The position numbers and the translations under genes are program-made. The notes under the pieces were generated by a model. That model made no database searches. It was not told where the DNA came from and worked only from the letters and a program-made list of their open reading frames with translations. Source: Kingdonia uniflora (taxonomy: Eukaryota; Streptophyta; Magnoliopsida; Ranunculales; Circaeasteraceae). From it: 64,000 bases of DNA. This document shows, piece after piece, positions 1-11,600 of this stretch. How positions within the stretch are numbered: position 1 is the first letter of the stretch; every line of letters begins with the position of its first letter. The stretch lies in NCBI GenBank assembly GCA_014058105.1, contig JACGCM010001161.1:62001-126000 (forward strand), in the 5' to 3' direction.

Positions 1-59
1 ACGAAATGTCATGCATTGATCCAAATTTGGCCTGCCATGAGCTTAGTTTGAAAGATAAG

Positions 60-700
60 GCTGAGGCAGTCAAACATAAATAATGAACTTTAGCACCGAG
101 ACTCTGTGAAGAAGTCAACAAAGAGATCGATAAACTCATTGAAGTATGTTTTATCAGAAAAGCCAACTATCCAGAATGGATCTCGAACATTGTGGCGGTG
201 CCGAAGAAAAATAGAAAAATTAGAGTCTGCGTGAATTTCACAGACCTCAATAAACATACTCCAAAATATAGTTTTCCACTTCCTATCATCAATCATCTGC
301 TCGATTCCACCACAGGACATGAACTCCTATCCATGATGGACACCGAATCAGGGTACAATCAGATATAATTAACTGAAGATCAAGAAAAAATAACTTTCAT
401 TACAGAGCATGGTTTGTATTGCTACAAAGTCATGCCTTTCAGACTCAAGAACGCAGGAACTACTTACCAAAGATTGATGACCCAGATGTTCAAAGACCAT
501 CTTGGGAAAATGATGGAAGTTTACATTGATGACATGTTGTGTAAAAGTCTCAAGAAGGAGAACCATCTCACAGTTTTTGCAAAATATGACTCAATCCTGG
601 CAAGTGTTAATTCGGAGTCCAATCTGGCAAATTCTTGGGACATTTGATCAGCAGGCATAAAAGTTGACCTAGATCATATTCGTGCACTGTTATCTATGCC
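60..700 (+). pseudogene. reverse transcriptase fragment, Tat-type gypsy
   Basis: Translation gives the RT core in pieces: a segment with NIVAVPKKN and VNFTDLNKHTP, then after a stop near 368 a segment with the YKVMPF region and the catalytic motif YIDD near 518-530, followed by CKSLKKENHLT. The order and wording match gypsy RT of the Tat group. An in-frame TAA replaces a sense codon at about 366 and the frame breaks again near 645. It is the 5'-most recognisable part of the first element and is not functional. Confidence 0.85.
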
Positions 701-899
701 TTCTCCAAGGACGAAGAAAGACAGACATAAGCTAGCTGGCAAGATAGCGGTAATTAATCGTTTTTCTCCAAATCTTCAGATTGGTGTCGGTGGTTATTCG
801 ACCTACTGCGTGAAGGGACAAAGAAAAAGAAACCTAAAAAAAATCCTGAGATTAAGTGGACTGCAGAATTTGAAGCAGTTTTCTAAGAATTTAAACGTT

Positions 900-1790
900 A
901 TTTAGGAAAACCACCAGTAATGAGTACACCCAAGGAAGGAGACAAGTTTACCATATATCTTGCCGTTACTAAGGAATCCTTGAGTTCAAACCTTATTAGA
1001 CTTGATGAGAAGACGGAGAAACCTATCTACTTCATCAGCAAAACTCTTACACCAGCAAAGTCGCGGTATACTAAGATTGAGAAACTACTGTTAGCTTTCG
1101 TTTACACATCATAGAAGTTAAAGCAGTATTTCCAAGCTCACTCAGTTCGAGTTATGACAAATTATCATTTGCGTAATTTTTTTTATCCAAACGCGAGAAA
1201 TCTAAACGAGTTCAACAATGGTCACCCTCGGTGAGCACGATATACGTTTCGAACCACGACATTCCGAAAAAGGCCAAGCAGTAGCAGATTTCCTTGCAGA
1301 CTTCCCAATAGATGATCCTAACTGGGAAGAAGATAGTACAAAAATCAATGAAGAGCAGTTCGTGGAAAAGTTAGATTGGATATCCAAGAAAGGTTGATAC
1401 CTTCCCACTGATAATTCTGCCGGATCTGCAGGGTCATGCATTGGCATTGTCCTTATCACGCCTTCCAATGATATAATTAAAAAAACAATCAGACTCGACT
1501 TTGAAGCCACAAACAATGAGATAGAAAATGAGGCACTAATCCACGGTCTGAATATGGCTTTAGAAATTAGGGTTCCCGAGCTATCTGACTACACAAACTC
1601 TTTACTCATAGTAAACCATTACACAAACAAGTTTCAGAAAAATGGGAAAATGATTGATTATGCTGCAGCCGTAGCTAATAAAATGACTAAATTTAAGAAG
1701 GCTACCATTGAACATTTGCCTCGGGGAGAAAATCGACATTCTGATTCCTTTGCCTATCTTGCGGGAGTCCTCGGAACAGAAGCTTGATAT
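900..1790 (+). pseudogene. RNase H remnants, Tat-type gypsy
   Basis: Two RNase H stretches follow the RT. The first (about 900-1115) has the tether-like segment ending FISKTLTPAKSRYT and KIEKLLLAFVYTS. The second (about 1380-1787) carries GIVLITPSN, the long helix with EALIHGLNMAL-like spacing, and ends PRGENRHSDSFAYLAGVLGTEA. Tat-group elements carry a second, archaeal-type RNase H in this position, and the second stretch fits that. Stops near 1397 and several frame changes interrupt it. A parallel copy lies at 31990-32421 on the minus strand. Confidence 0.75.
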
Positions 1791-1859
1791 CTCAAGATCA
1801 AAGTAATATCTACCCCCAACATTAACATCATAAGCTCAAATTCTGTTAATACTGGGGGC

Positions 1860-3125
1860 GGTAAAGAAGATGTGGGTGATTGGAGATGACATTTTCACAC
1901 ATATATCGGACCCGAAAATCAGTTTGACGGTGAACTACCTACAGATCCAATCGAAAGGACACGTGTGCTTGATAATGCTAAGCGAAACGTCGTTGCTGAT
2001 AATTTCCTTTATAAGTTATCGGTGACAGGACCATATCTCCAATGTTTATCTGATAAAGAAGCTCAAGACTTCTTACATGAACTTCATGAAGGTGCTTGTC
2101 GATCCCATGCCGCAGGATGATCTTTAGCAAACTGAGCTCTTACACAGGGAGTCTTTTGGCCAAAAATGAAAGTCTAAGCTATTGAATATGCAAGCAAGTA
2201 TGATGCCTGCCAAGAACACAGACCCAAAATTTTAGCTCCATCCTTGGAACTCAATTCTAGCAAAGTTGTCTGACCATTTAAAAGATGGGCTCTCGACCTC
2301 GTAGAAGAGTTCCCCACTGCACCAGGAAAAAGGAAGCACCTCCTCGTATCAATAAACTACTTCACCAAATGTGTGGAAGCAGTTCCTTTGTGTCGCACAC
2401 GTGAAGACGAAGTCATCAAGCTTATATGGGAAACCATCATAATACGGTTTGGCTGCCCCCACCTCATCAGAATCGATAATGGACCACAGTTCGTTGGCTC
2501 CAGAGTCTTTGAGCTCCTCAACCAGCACAACATCATCTACTCTCCTTCCAATCCATATTACCCAAAAGGAAATGGTCAGGCTGAAATCACCAATCGCACC
2601 ATCATTGACGGAATCAAAAAGCGCTTGACAGAGAAGAAGGGTAATTGGGTGCATGAATTACCACATGTGTTATGGGCGTATCGAACAACGCCTCGAGTAT
2701 CGACTGGTAGTACGCTGTTCCTTTTGGCATACGGTACTGAAGCAATCATCCTTACTCAATATCATCACCCATTACGTAACCATACCATGACAAACGAAGA
2801 AAACGAATTCCAGTTGGCATACAACATGAATTGGATCGAAGAAACAAAAGATAGGGTAATCATGAACTTGGGAAGATACCATTAGGCTTCGGCCAGATCT
2901 TATAATAAACGAGTTTGCCATAGAGAATTTGAAATTAAAGGCCTCGTCCTCTAGGAAGTCAATACTGGAAAGGAAGTCATTACTGGAAAGTTTGCAAAAA
3001 ATTGGGAAGGTCCTTTTATCATTGTTGGAAAAAGTGGACTTGGCTCTTACGACCTCGCCCCAGAACATGGGGATCGCGTGCCTAATCCTTGGAACACAAG
3101 GAGATTGAAGCTATATCGAAAATAA
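1860..3125 (+). pseudogene. integrase, Tat-type gypsy
   Basis: From about 1960 a degraded zinc-binding part is visible (LHEGACRSHAAG followed by stops). The catalytic core is open at 2373-2885, with HLIRIDNGPQFVG giving the second Asp, and YYPKGNGQAEITNRTI giving the Glu of the DDE set. The C-terminal part (NLGRYH, YNKRVCHREF, NWEGPFI) runs to about 3120 through stops at 2883 and 2952. There is no chromodomain, as expected of the Tat group. The 170-residue core is the longest open piece of this element. Confidence 0.85.
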
Positions 3126-4020
3126 TAGTCTATCACAGTGTACTTTTTCTTATAAATCTATCATTTTGTACGTCTGTCTTACATCAATGAAATACTTATG
3201 TTTGATCGCCCTACATCAAAGTACTTTCTAATATTTCATACAATACTTTATCTAACATTCTATATACGTCAATTTACAACAATGAAAGGTTTGTGCTTGG
3301 TTGCTCTACATTACAGTACTTTTTTGATATATCATACAAGTACTTCTATATATACATGTTACATTTCTAAAAATATCACAGATTACCAGTGACTTCACCC
3401 CATTCTGTTATACTACAGATCGTTTGTTGCTTCAGCTGAACTGATCTTCTATTACATTACAGATCGTTTATTGCTTTAGCCGAACTGATCTTCTATTACA
3501 GATCGCTTGCTGCTTCAGCCGAACTGATCTTCTATTACATTACAGATCGTTTGTTGCTTTAGCCAAACTAATTTTCTATTACATTACAGATCGTGTGTTG
3601 CTTTCAGCCAATTCAATTTTCTATTACATAATCGGTTGTTTGTTACTCCCGCCAAACCAATCCTCTATTATACGACAGGACGACTAGTAGTTCTACAAAA
3701 CGACTACCAAACTTCTACATTACAATTGATTCGTCAAAAGGTCAATCCAAATATATACAGATCACTAATTCTATTTTCAGTCCAACTTTACTACACTCTA
3801 TCTACTATATTTTCTTAAGTATAGTATGCTTAGTTCCATCTTACAGTCATAGTACCTCATCGATCACTCGAAGTATCACTTGAGCTATCAGACAACACAT
3901 CGCCACGCGAGCTTTCCCCGCGCACAGACAATCGCCGGCGCGCATCAGTTCTGGCATCCTCCCAGTAACAATTTGTTTCCCTTCTTAAATTTTACTCTTC
4001 GTAAGAGTACCAATTTTTGA
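3126..4020. other. non-coding region behind integrase, includes the array
   Basis: Apart from the 44-bp array this stretch shows no coding sequence on either strand. It is AT-rich, with repeated TTACATTTC/CTACATTACAGT-like words at 3175-3370 that may be older repeat units. By position it is the spacer between the sense pol genes and the end of the antisense ORF region. Confidence 0.5.
3413..3680 (+). repeat. tandem array, about 44-bp unit, downstream of pol
   Basis: About six units of the type CAGATCGTTTGTTGCTTCAG begin near 3416, 3460, 3499, 3543 and 3587 (steps 44, 39, 44, 44 bp), with decayed units to about 3680. Read on the other strand, the unit aligns with the 50-bp repeat at 19640-20260, and one unit at about 20105-20135 is almost the same sequence (GGCTGAAGCAACAA). 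Tandem repeats between pol and the 3' LTR are a known feature of Tat-group elements and a reported source of satellites. Confidence 0.8.
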
Positions 4021-7010
4021 CATCATGCGATCTAGGTACTCAGATCATATCAATCGCATCTTACACTGCACACCATTAGCAACCAGGCTGTCATATGCAG
4101 TTTTTCTTTCCGCCTCCAGTATCTTGAATTCAGACACAAAGAAAAAGAACACTGCCGTCATCTCTCTCTCATACACATCACTTGCCTCACATTTCACCTT
4201 CTCAGGAAGCACAAGCTCTGCAAGTTTTCCTTTAGGATCCTTTAACATGGCTTCCAAACTTTTGCAACGTTCTTCCAGTCCTCATTTTTCATTCAACGTC
4301 GCCTCATTACGAGTTTCCATCACTGTCATGAATTAGTCCATATTGGCAATCAGAGCCATCGATCTCTTCATTTCTGACTCATTCTGACCTTTCTCAAGAA
4401 CATATTCCTCAAGATTTATCTTGGCTTTAAACAGATCAGCTTCCAATTTGGCCTTCACATCACGCAGCTTTCCATTCTCCGACTGATACTCTAAAACGTC
4501 TAAAGTCAACGATTGAACTGAATCCTCTAAAGTCCCTATTTTGAGCAACTGCCTTTTAATTAGTTCGTTCTGCTCACTATGGGCCTCTTCTACCTCTATC
4601 AATCTCATATTAGTAACGTACAAAATCCTTCATTTGTACGAGCACGCCAGTCTGCTTCCGTCACAGCAGCTTGTACATAAGTTATTTCTGCCTCAAGCGT
4701 ATTTATATGAAATTGTAAGTCTTTGATGTTCTCTTCTTCTTTCTTCAATAACGCCAATAACTCTGTTACTTTGGGTTGCACCAGCGTTGGTTTCGATTTC
4801 TGTGGTGTTCTTCGTTCTATCATATCAAACTCCTTTTATCTTATAACTTCCCTTAACCCCTCCATTTTTCCCAGCTCCATGGCTAGTTCCGCGTTTTTCT
4901 CTTCCAGTCGTTCGGTCAAGCGAGCAAATGTGCTTCATTCTTTTACTACTATCACCTCCATCTTTTCTTTTAAATCAGTAACACTTTTTATTGTTTCCTG
5001 TTGGCGATTCAGACCAGCGTTCAGTTTTTTGTTTGAAGCACGTAAATCTTCACACTGCCACTGAACCTCTGCCAGTTCACCCTGCAGCAATAGTTAACAT
5101 TCACATACATACTAGTTTGCATATTCAAACGAATTACATGTTACATTCAGCAAGTTTACTCAAAAAACATAACATTTGAGTGCTTTCTATATAATCAACA
5201 CATAGAACAGATTTCATTTGTCATCGAAATAGTGTACTAAAAATCTAATGCATATGTAAGTTCGGTACGTCATTGAACTACTCTACTTTCGCTTCTTTGA
5301 ACTACGAGAAGACTGCCCCTTGTCTCTCACACTCTTTGAGTTCTCTACTTGAACATCTAAAGGAGCTATAAAGGTCACCACCTCTTGCTAGCGTTATTTT
5401 TGCCGTGACCGAGATATCAGGCTCTCGACTTCCTCCTCGTCTTCTTCTAACAAATCTTCTTTTACTTTAGGAATTGATTTTGCAACAACCTTTCCTCCTC
5501 ATCCTTTGTAAACCACATATTTTCTGCTTTTTCGTTCTCTACATCGAAATCTTTCTCACAATCCATTACATTCTTCCTAAATTCATTCTCTACCCTCGCT
5601 AGCTTCCCTCTGTAAATATCAATCACACTTTCTATATGACGCTCATGCTTCGTTCGAGCTGCGACTTTTGATAGTAACGGATATAAATGCTCCTTCAACT
5701 GTATATGCGCCTTAAGCAAACGCTTGCGCGTTTCTTTTTGCAATACACCTAACGCCCTCAAATAACTTTTTACCTTCTTTCGAACAAATTTTTCTTTCAC
5801 TAATAGAGTCGATAACGACATTTTTTGCTCCATATGTTGCGTCAATACATCTTGCAACTTCTTTATCTCACCCTCTAACTTTTGTTGCACCACTATTTGC
5901 TATTTCTTTATCAGGAAAAACACAATCCTCATGGCCCTCCGGTCCTACATAAAGCCAAAAGCATCAGGTAAATATTCTACATCACCCCATATAACGGACA
6001 TTCCAGCTCGAGCTGAACATTTTTTCACCTCTACATTATGACGATTACGTGCTTCTTGAGCTAGAAACATTACTCAAGCTGGGTCAGGTACTACACCCTT
6101 TCCTTTCAAGAGTTCTACATAAACTTCTTTTAAACCCCGTTCACTATCTACTTTGACCACAAAGTATAATGTTAGAGCTACCAACAGTTTTTGACACCTA
6201 GCCTTATTACTCGGGTCAATGAAACAGGTCAACTCTCTCAGTTTTTGTACATATGCTCATCTTTTCTCTTCCTTCCTTAAAACCTCATCCCTTTCTATTT
6301 TTATCTTAGCATATCTACACTGACGGTTATATAATTCTTTTAAATTTTTCTCTGAGTTAGACTTAAACTGCCTTATCTCATAATCAATTTTATTTAATAC
6401 ATGTTGAATACGAGTCACCGAATCCTTTGCTTTACCTAACGATCTCTTCAGGTCTGAAATAGTTTTTCTCAACCGCTCTACCTCCTAAACTTTGATCCCC
6501 TGCACGATTAGGCCGGAAAGCCCTAGAATTGAAAATCATCGAAGGAGTTACAGCACCGGTAGAAGGATCTTCTTCATGGCTAAAATCTATGGTCCATGGA
6601 AGAAAAATCTCCTTCGCCGCCACCTCTTTCACCATAACCCCCACCACCCCGCATGACAGAGAAAGAAGAAGGATCTTATTTCTTAGGCAGGACCCGCTCA
6701 CTAGTAGGGTACCGACGAGAGTTCCTCGGACGAACGCCTGCCACTTCATCTTCAGCTGTAATAGCTTCCTCCGCCAACAACCACAACCCATTTCGACGCT
6801 CTCCCTCCGATGTCAGCTGATAATGGAAACAGACTATTTGGAAATGGTCATCCTCTACCTCCAACACCTCCCCATATGCCATCCCATGAAATGTAGGGGA
6901 TGCCGGAATTGGCGTCGGCAGGTGCAAGGGTTGGTATCCAAATAATCTGACGCGGAGTTCTTCCATCTTCACTCGAATCCTTGCTTCCCAAGACTGTTGC
7001 ATGTCGTCAC
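4021..7010 (-). pseudogene. antisense ORF region of first Tat element
   Basis: Read on the minus strand from about 7002 down, it begins with a conserved N-terminal block (MQQSWEARIRVKMEELRVRL, then LPTPIPASPTFHGM), then a Gly-rich stretch. Long coiled-coil segments follow at 6472-6257 (LRKTISDLKRSLGKAKDSV, KIKIERDEVLRKEE), 5893-5462 (GKLARVENEFRKNVMDCEKD), 4823-4605 and 4623-4045. The same blocks in the same order occur on the plus strand of the inner element at 23188-29570. The central domain found there at 25127-25993 is absent here, so about 3 kb has been lost between 6500 and 6480. Function of the product is unknown. Stops and frameshifts abound. Confidence 0.75.
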
Positions 7011-7300
7011 CATATTCTCAACTCCGAGAAGTTTTTAAGTTACATCATAACAGTCAACGAAAGACGTTTACAGAAGAAAGTTCAGGCGGAATACTTGGTT
7101 CACCACACACATATCAGAGTGCTCTTTATATTACAATCAACATTAAAGATGATTCTCCAAATTCCTAACGTCAAAATGATTTCCCATGCAACAAAATTGA
7201 CTTGAACCATTGGTTCTAGAAAACCCAAAAGCTACAAAAATATTCATAAAGATGCTTTGAAAATAATTCCCAAGTATTAATTACAGTGTTAATGAAGCTT

Positions 7301-7348
7301 CTCAACCAACACCACTCGCCCACAATGTGTCTCGTACTATTGGTTGAG
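7301..7348 (+). other. hairpin beside polypurine tract
   Basis: CTCAACCAA (7301-7309) is the exact reverse complement of TTGGTTGAG (7340-7348), a 9-bp stem enclosing 30 bases. The 3' arm runs into the purine tract GAGAGGGGGAGG (7346-7357) directly before the LTR. The same arrangement, with identical 48-base span, occurs at 19512-19559, 22908-22955 and 63770-63817. Confidence 0.7.
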
Positions 7349-7358
7349 AGGGGGAGGT

Positions 7359-8125
7359 TGTAGTGATTTATTCCGCATCTCGGACTCATGCTTTATCTTC
7401 GACTATCATACGACCACTCGGCCTCATCAACAGACACGTGGCACAATGTATAACATATTACAGTTACAGAGTTCTAATCATCACTCTCGACCTCTACATC
7501 AATAGTTCGAGCCAACAAACGCACAGTTATCAATAAAGCCGTTACAAAACATCAAAGATCAGAACGTTACACAATCAGATTATCAAATATATAATGTAAC
7601 GTCCATCATTAAGGATAATAATGGTCGACAAACGATTATATTATAAAACCTATAAATAAGACCAGAGAATTCCAGATAAAGGACGAAGGAATACTCACTC
7701 AACACTCCATACAAAACTATTCAGAGCATCATTTGTAATAGCTAGCAACTATCAATACCATCTCTCTTTCTAAATCCTCAAAAGATGTGGTTTTTAACTT
7801 ATTATTGTAACGTCCATCATTAAGGATAATAATGGTCGACAAACGGTCATACTATAAGACCTATAAATAAGACCAGAGAATTCCAGATAAAAGACGAAAG
7901 AATACTCACTCAACACTCCGTACAGAACTATTTAGAGCATCATTTGTAATAGCTAGCAACTATCAATACCATCTCTCTTTCTAAATCCTCAAGAGATATG
8001 GTTTTTAACCTATTCAAAGGTTTTCCACACTAAACTTTTATGTTAATTATTACTTATCGTTTGTGATTATTATTATCATCATTAGTATAAAGACTAAGTT
8101 CGGATCACAAAATTAGGCTATTACA
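7359..8125 (+). mobile_element. 3' LTR of first Tat element
   Basis: The LTR starts TGTAGTGATT right after the polypurine tract and ends GGCTATTACA. It is 767 bp, against 430 bp for the related LTRs at 19074 and 35798. The extra length comes from a 211-bp tandem duplication (7595-7805 and 7806-8016). Each unit carries its own TATA-like CCTATAAATAAG (around 7650 and 7861). Sequence shared with the 430-bp LTRs includes the TATA region and the ends. Confidence 0.85.
7595..8016 (+). repeat. 211-bp tandem duplication of LTR promoter region
   Basis: Two copies start TGTAACGTCCATCATTAAGG at 7595 and 7806 and stay nearly identical to the end, including the TATA box, the start-site region and a CTAGCAACTATCAATACC segment. 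The copies differ by only a handful of substitutions, so the duplication is young relative to the rest of the element. Confidence 0.85.
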
Positions 8126-8668
8126 CTTCAATCTCAAATAACTTCTTTGGCCCATTGTGAAATATGCAAGAGTTCAAGTATCAGTCTTACGAGATCTGCT
8201 AATATGTCCAACGGTTTTTACAGACAAGAACTTTCTAATACAGGCATTAAGCATTTACCACGAATTTGGTGAAATAGACAGTATTGTACAGACATAATAA
8301 TAATAAATGACAAGTCAACTTTCCTCAATTTCACTTTTAGCTTTAATAACAAATAAGAACAAAACTGCATAAACTTAATATTTCAACCATCCAATTGAAG
8401 CCATAACAATAACTATCTGCAGCTACACACACTGATAAGCAAGTCATCTTGCATACCATCACTAATTTCAATAGAAGGCGCTCTCGTCCATGAACAAGAA
8501 AACCCCGGTCAAAATTCCAAAATGTTTATTACAAGGATATGGTAACCATCTAAGTAAAAGACAGGCATGGAGAGAAAACAGGAAACCCCACGAAAGAAGA
8601 CAAAAATAACAGTTCATTGAAACCCAAGTCAAATTCAGTAATCCTACCTTTGATCGCGAATATGCAAA
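8126..8668 (-). other. 3' flank and 3' UTR of the coatomer gene
   Basis: No coding sequence is seen. On the minus strand AATAAA lies at 8525-8530, about 140 bases past the stop codon, a likely polyadenylation signal of the coatomer alpha gene. A donor-like AAG/GTAGGA at about 8648 leaves open a 3' UTR intron. The rest is AT-rich spacer up to the LTR end. Confidence 0.5.
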
Positions 8669-11600
8669 TCATCTAATCTGAGTAGGAGAACATAGCAATC
8701 CCGAAGCATCTGCTCCGACCACTGCAAGATCACAAACAGTACATAGCTGACCCCCGTGATCTGGCACAAACCGCGAATTACAATAGGAGCAAGCAACTTC
8801 TTTCTGGCCACGGTATATGGGAACATAGGTTGCCCCACATACCACAAAAGGATTTCTGAAATCATAGTTAAGTCTGTTCTCATCTCTCAAGTTTCTCTCT
8901 GCATTCTGCAAAACTTGCCGAGCTGTTCTAGCTTGACTTTCAATAGTAGGATTAGTTTCCAATAACCTCCTAGCAAAGGTGGCTGCTGTGTTGAGGTTCC
9001 TCCCCTTGTAGCAAAGTGTCATGGCATTCAAAAGTGCAAGCCTTAAGTGAGGAGTTTGAAGTTTGCAGTGAGTGAAATAAGCAGCAAGCTCCTGTTGGCG
9101 CACTGGGTCATCTCTGTTATCTCTCCTCGTAACCTCCATCTTTAACCCCAACACGTACTCTTTTGCGATATCAATCAATTCTTTTACTTCATCAACCTCT
9201 CTCCTAGACTCAACCACAATGACCGGAATAGTATGGAGGATATTAAGGAAAATTTGAAGAGCTTCTTTGAATTTCCCACTTGTAGTGGCTCTATAACCAG
9301 CTTTTAGCTTCTCTCCACAGAGAGAGAAGTTGAACACGAGTGCAGGTGGACTGCGCACGTTGGGGATAGCAGACTCGCTCCAACCCTTCTCAATCGCGAA
9401 TGATATCACCGGAGTCGACGGAGAAGTGAGAAGATAGGAATGGCTTCCGGTATGAAGATCTACAAACATGGTTTTCAAAGGAGTGAAATTTTTTATACCC
9501 AACTGTCGGACAAGAAGTCGCATTGCAGTGTCAAAGTTTCCGGCAGCTGCGTGTTCTCCGGCGAGAGATGACTTCTGGGTCCAGATCTGGCTTACGGGCA
9601 TTCCTATAGTCGGGGTGACAAAAACGGAAGAGCGGGGAGCTTTCGGAGTATTGTCTTCGGGTGGCAGTTCTAGGTCTTCCAAATCCCAACCTTCTTCCTC
9701 ACCGTTTTCTTCGTTCACTCCCGCATCTATGATCACTTCCTCGAGATCTTCAGTTTGCAATCCATCGTCATTAACAATATCCATCTCCTTGCCCCAACCA
9801 TCAATAGTATCTTCGTCTTCCTCCTCTTCTACCCCTCTACTATCCAAACTTTCGAAGATCCCTTTCACCACATTCAACAAAGGCCAATCTCCACCACATA
9901 TTAATGGAGTTGGTGGAATTAAAAGTGATCTCGTTTTATCCTCGGGAATGATTGGCACTTTGTCCCCTAGTTGGGCCTCCAACCGTTCAGTGTCCTCGTG
10001 AAGCCCATGAACTTTAGCCGTGATATAAGCAAGAGGCAAATGACCAACATTCTCCAAAATTCTCACACGTTCATGAATATCACCCAGGTACAAGGCATTG
10101 TGAAACTGACCCATTACATCGTTCTTGACTTCTGCAATTTTAAGCATTTTTGATAATTTGTCCATGTTCCCTGTTACCAGATACAAGAAGGAGAGCCTCT
10201 CGAAGTTTTTCGTTCTTTGGTACGCATATTCTACGATCCCAGCATTTCCTTGGCGAAGAGCCTCCACACCCAACCTATACCAGTGATCTTTCTCATTGAT
10301 CTCCTTTGCAGAAGCAACAGCAATCTGAATGTTACCACTCTCAAGTGCTAAATTAAACCGAGTCCTCTCATCTTTCACGAAATGGAGAGCAACATCAGGG
10401 AAACCTTTCTGTTGCAGATATGCAATCATAGCTTGTCCGCAGAGCTGTGAACTCCTGATCATGCTCATAACATGATCAAATTTCTTCTTTAAAAGAAAAA
10501 GCTTGAATACATACTCTGTCGCATCAATAGTTATTGCTTTGTTTTTTCCATCCCGATCCAAGCAATATATAGTACTTCCAGACACTTTTGTGATGTATAT
10601 CGGCACATCAAGAGTTTTAATGATGCCATTATCTCCATTTGGAAGGCAATACTTGATGTGGTTAAGGGTTGTATATATAAAAACCCCATTGTCATCCCAA
10701 GCTCCACTCTTGATACGGATTGTTTCGTGAAGGGTGCAGCGGTGTATGAGTTTCTTAGTAGCAATTACGACAGCGTGTTTGCTCAATAACGCGACACCTT
10801 CCATGTCACTTGACCAAATAACATATTTGATAAACGGGGTTTGAAGATCACCGAGAACAAGTCTCTGTTGGAGGTCAAATACGGCCACTCTATCTTCTGC
10901 CCTGCATAGCAAATTACCTGTACCAGCGTAGAATATGGCATCGGTAGCAATGGGCAGGGTGCTTTTCTTAACGATCTCGTTTTTTAAGTTCTTTACCAAC
11001 ACTTGGTTGTTGCTTTTATCGAGAACAGCAAACCTATTACGAGCAACAAAGATAGCAGATCCTCCTGTCCCCCTTTTTGCCTCTTGCACGGTATCACCCC
11101 TTCCAATGCTATCTTTGGGTATAACAAAGAGTTCATAGGATCCCCCATCCACGTCTGAACAAACTAAAACAGCATTCTCAGTTGGGCTATATGACAAAGT
11201 TCGTGGGCTTTGATTTAAGCTAGTCGATCCAGGCCGTCGGATTGGGATCACTTGAGTGTCTTTCAGAGTGGAGAACTCATAAAAGCGCAGAAAACGGTCT
11301 TTGACATAGTAGAGAGAATCACCACTCACAGAGAAAGCAGGTCTTTCTCTCTCTAACTTGAACACAATCATACCACTATCATGACCAGCAGCCAAAAGAT
11401 TCATCTCCGGATGTGATGCAAGTACCCAAAAACGATCGTGTTCCCTGCGAAATGTCTGAACACCGGTCCTTTTTGTAACATCCCACACACGGATACTTTT
11501 GTCCTCTGAATTGGAGACAATAATATCCTGCCTAGCATGAAACATAACGCATGAAACATTATTCATGTGTCCTCTCAATGTGTCCACTTCCCAAGCCTTT

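Larger units (their letters stand above)
1..8125 (+). mobile_element. Ty3/gypsy element, Tat type, 5' end outside window
   Basis: The sequence reads, on the plus strand, reverse transcriptase, RNase H and integrase (1-3125), a tandem array (3413-3680), a region coding on the opposite strand (4021-7010), a hairpin and polypurine tract (7301-7358) and a 3' LTR (7359-8125). An extra antisense ORF between integrase and 3' LTR, with tandem repeats behind pol, is the known plan of the Tat/Retand/Ogre group. Gag, protease and the 5' LTR lie left of the window. Stops and frameshifts are scattered through pol, so the copy is dead. The same family recurs at 22225-35385 and at the right edge. Confidence 0.85.

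Noticed and set aside
3413..3680. CRISPR-like regularly spaced repeats
   Set aside because: Units are contiguous tandem repeats without unique spacers, in a plant nuclear retrotransposon.
8644..8883. Short minus-strand frame over the coatomer stop region
   Set aside because: An out-of-frame shadow of exon 3; the true frame ends with the conserved [11 protein letters not shown] tail.
9468..10001. 177-codon open frame on the plus strand
   Set aside because: It lies antisense to the conserved C-terminal exon of coatomer alpha and shows only the Ser/Pro-rich mirror of the acidic linker.
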